From NCBI GenBank assembly GCA_946482115.1, contig CAMLQP010000059.1, forward strand, positions 1 to 12,632: a DNA stretch of 12,632 bases, in the 5' to 3' direction. This document shows, in pieces, positions 12,401 to 12,632 of the stretch (position 1 is its first letter; the number at the start of each line of letters is the position of its first letter). A program made the position numbers and the translations under genes. The DNA comes from an uncultured Comamonadaceae bacterium (GTDB lineage Bacteria > Pseudomonadota > Gammaproteobacteria > Burkholderiales > Burkholderiaceae). The notes beneath the pieces are model-generated. The model saw only the letters and a program-made list of their open reading frames with translations, was not told where the DNA came from and ran no database searches.

Positions 12401-12632
12401 ATGATCGCCCGCGAACCCACCCTGGCCCGCCTGGCCACCGCCCAATCCCTGCTGCTCACGCCTTTCGGCCTGGACGAGTCCCAGCTGCGCCGCGCGCTGG
12501 GCGAAATCCTGGTGCCCGGCGTGGACGACGCCGACCTCTATTTCCAGTACACCCGCGCCGAAGGCTGGAGCCTGGAGGAGGGCATCGTCAAGACCGGCAG
12601 CTTCAGCATCGACCAGGGCGTGGGTGTGCGCG
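12401..12632 (+). CDS. tldD: Metalloprotease subunit TldD, 5' part
   Basis: TldD pairs with TldE (PmbA) to form a cytoplasmic metalloprotease that trims unfolded peptides, known from microcin B17 maturation and CcdA antitoxin degradation; TldD carries the zinc site. Only the first 77 codons are in the window, and the frame is still open at the right edge. The N-terminal segment is diagnostic: LLTPFGLD (18-25), DADLYFQYTRAEGWSLEEG (43-61), and then IVKTGSFSIDQGVGVR (62-77), a close match to the start of known TldD proteins. The zinc-binding HExxH lies further on and cannot be checked. The ATG at 12401 gives the usual N-terminal length. It stands 49 bases after the dehydrogenase stop, with its own -10-like element. 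Confidence 0.93.
   Translation, partial: MIAREPTLARLATAQSLLLTPFGLDESQLRRALGEILVPGVDDADLYFQYTRAEGWSLEEGIVKTGSFSIDQGVGVR

Noticed and set aside
1..12632. CRISPR array, insertion sequence, integrase, toxin-antitoxin or phage-defence system
   Set aside because: No evenly spaced repeats, transposase, integrase or defence-type domains were seen on either strand; nearly all bases belong to recognised genes.

Overview
The window is a very GC-rich, densely packed bacterial chromosome segment. Protein style and gene order (an RNase II-family gene, then tonB-like, aroE and mtgA; elsewhere radA, rodA and tldD) suggest a betaproteobacterium of the order Burkholderiales, probably Comamonadaceae-like. That placement is inferred from remembered family similarity, not a database search. 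No tRNA, rRNA, CRISPR array, insertion sequence, prophage gene or attachment site was seen.

Left arm, plus strand, 1-6115: seven genes run head to tail with almost no spacing. They are the 3' part of an RNB-domain exoribonuclease, a TonB-like periplasm-spanning protein, shikimate dehydrogenase (aroE), monofunctional peptidoglycan glycosyltransferase (mtgA), a PlsC-type acyltransferase, a membrane protein related to CDP-diglyceride synthase, and the Holliday-junction resolvase ruvC. Four-base stop/start overlaps or gaps of 2-7 bases link them, so they look like one transcription unit with translational coupling. The theme is mainly envelope building (peptidoglycan, phospholipid, TonB-like energy transfer), with RNA decay, aromatic biosynthesis and DNA recombination attached.

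Middle, minus strand, 10292-6109: a small YqiA-type alpha/beta hydrolase, radA (DNA repair/recombination ATPase), an AraC-family regulator and a FAD-dependent aromatic-ring-hydroxylase-type monooxygenase. The monooxygenase ends convergently on ruvC with a 7-bp overlap. The araC-monooxygenase pair looks like a small accessory catabolic or redox module beside housekeeping genes. The 84-bp gap between the two holds a bulged palindrome and a direct repeat with 21-bp spacing.

Right arm, plus strand, 10316-12632: rodA (SEDS peptidoglycan polymerase), overlapped by 4 bases by a beta-hydroxyacid dehydrogenase gene, then the first 77 codons of tldD. rodA and the hydrolase gene diverge with only 23 bases between start codons, and those bases contain a symmetric -10-like element.

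Most of the window is conserved housekeeping DNA and I see no clearly new multi-gene system. The most interesting item is the CdsA-like protein at 4570-5559. It keeps the family fold and C-terminal end, but by manual alignment it lacks nearly all of the metal- and substrate-binding residues of CDP-diglyceride synthases while sitting next to an apparently intact PlsC. The second lead is a recurring -10-like hexamer placed 6-8 bases before start codons, which would give leaderless or nearly leaderless mRNAs.
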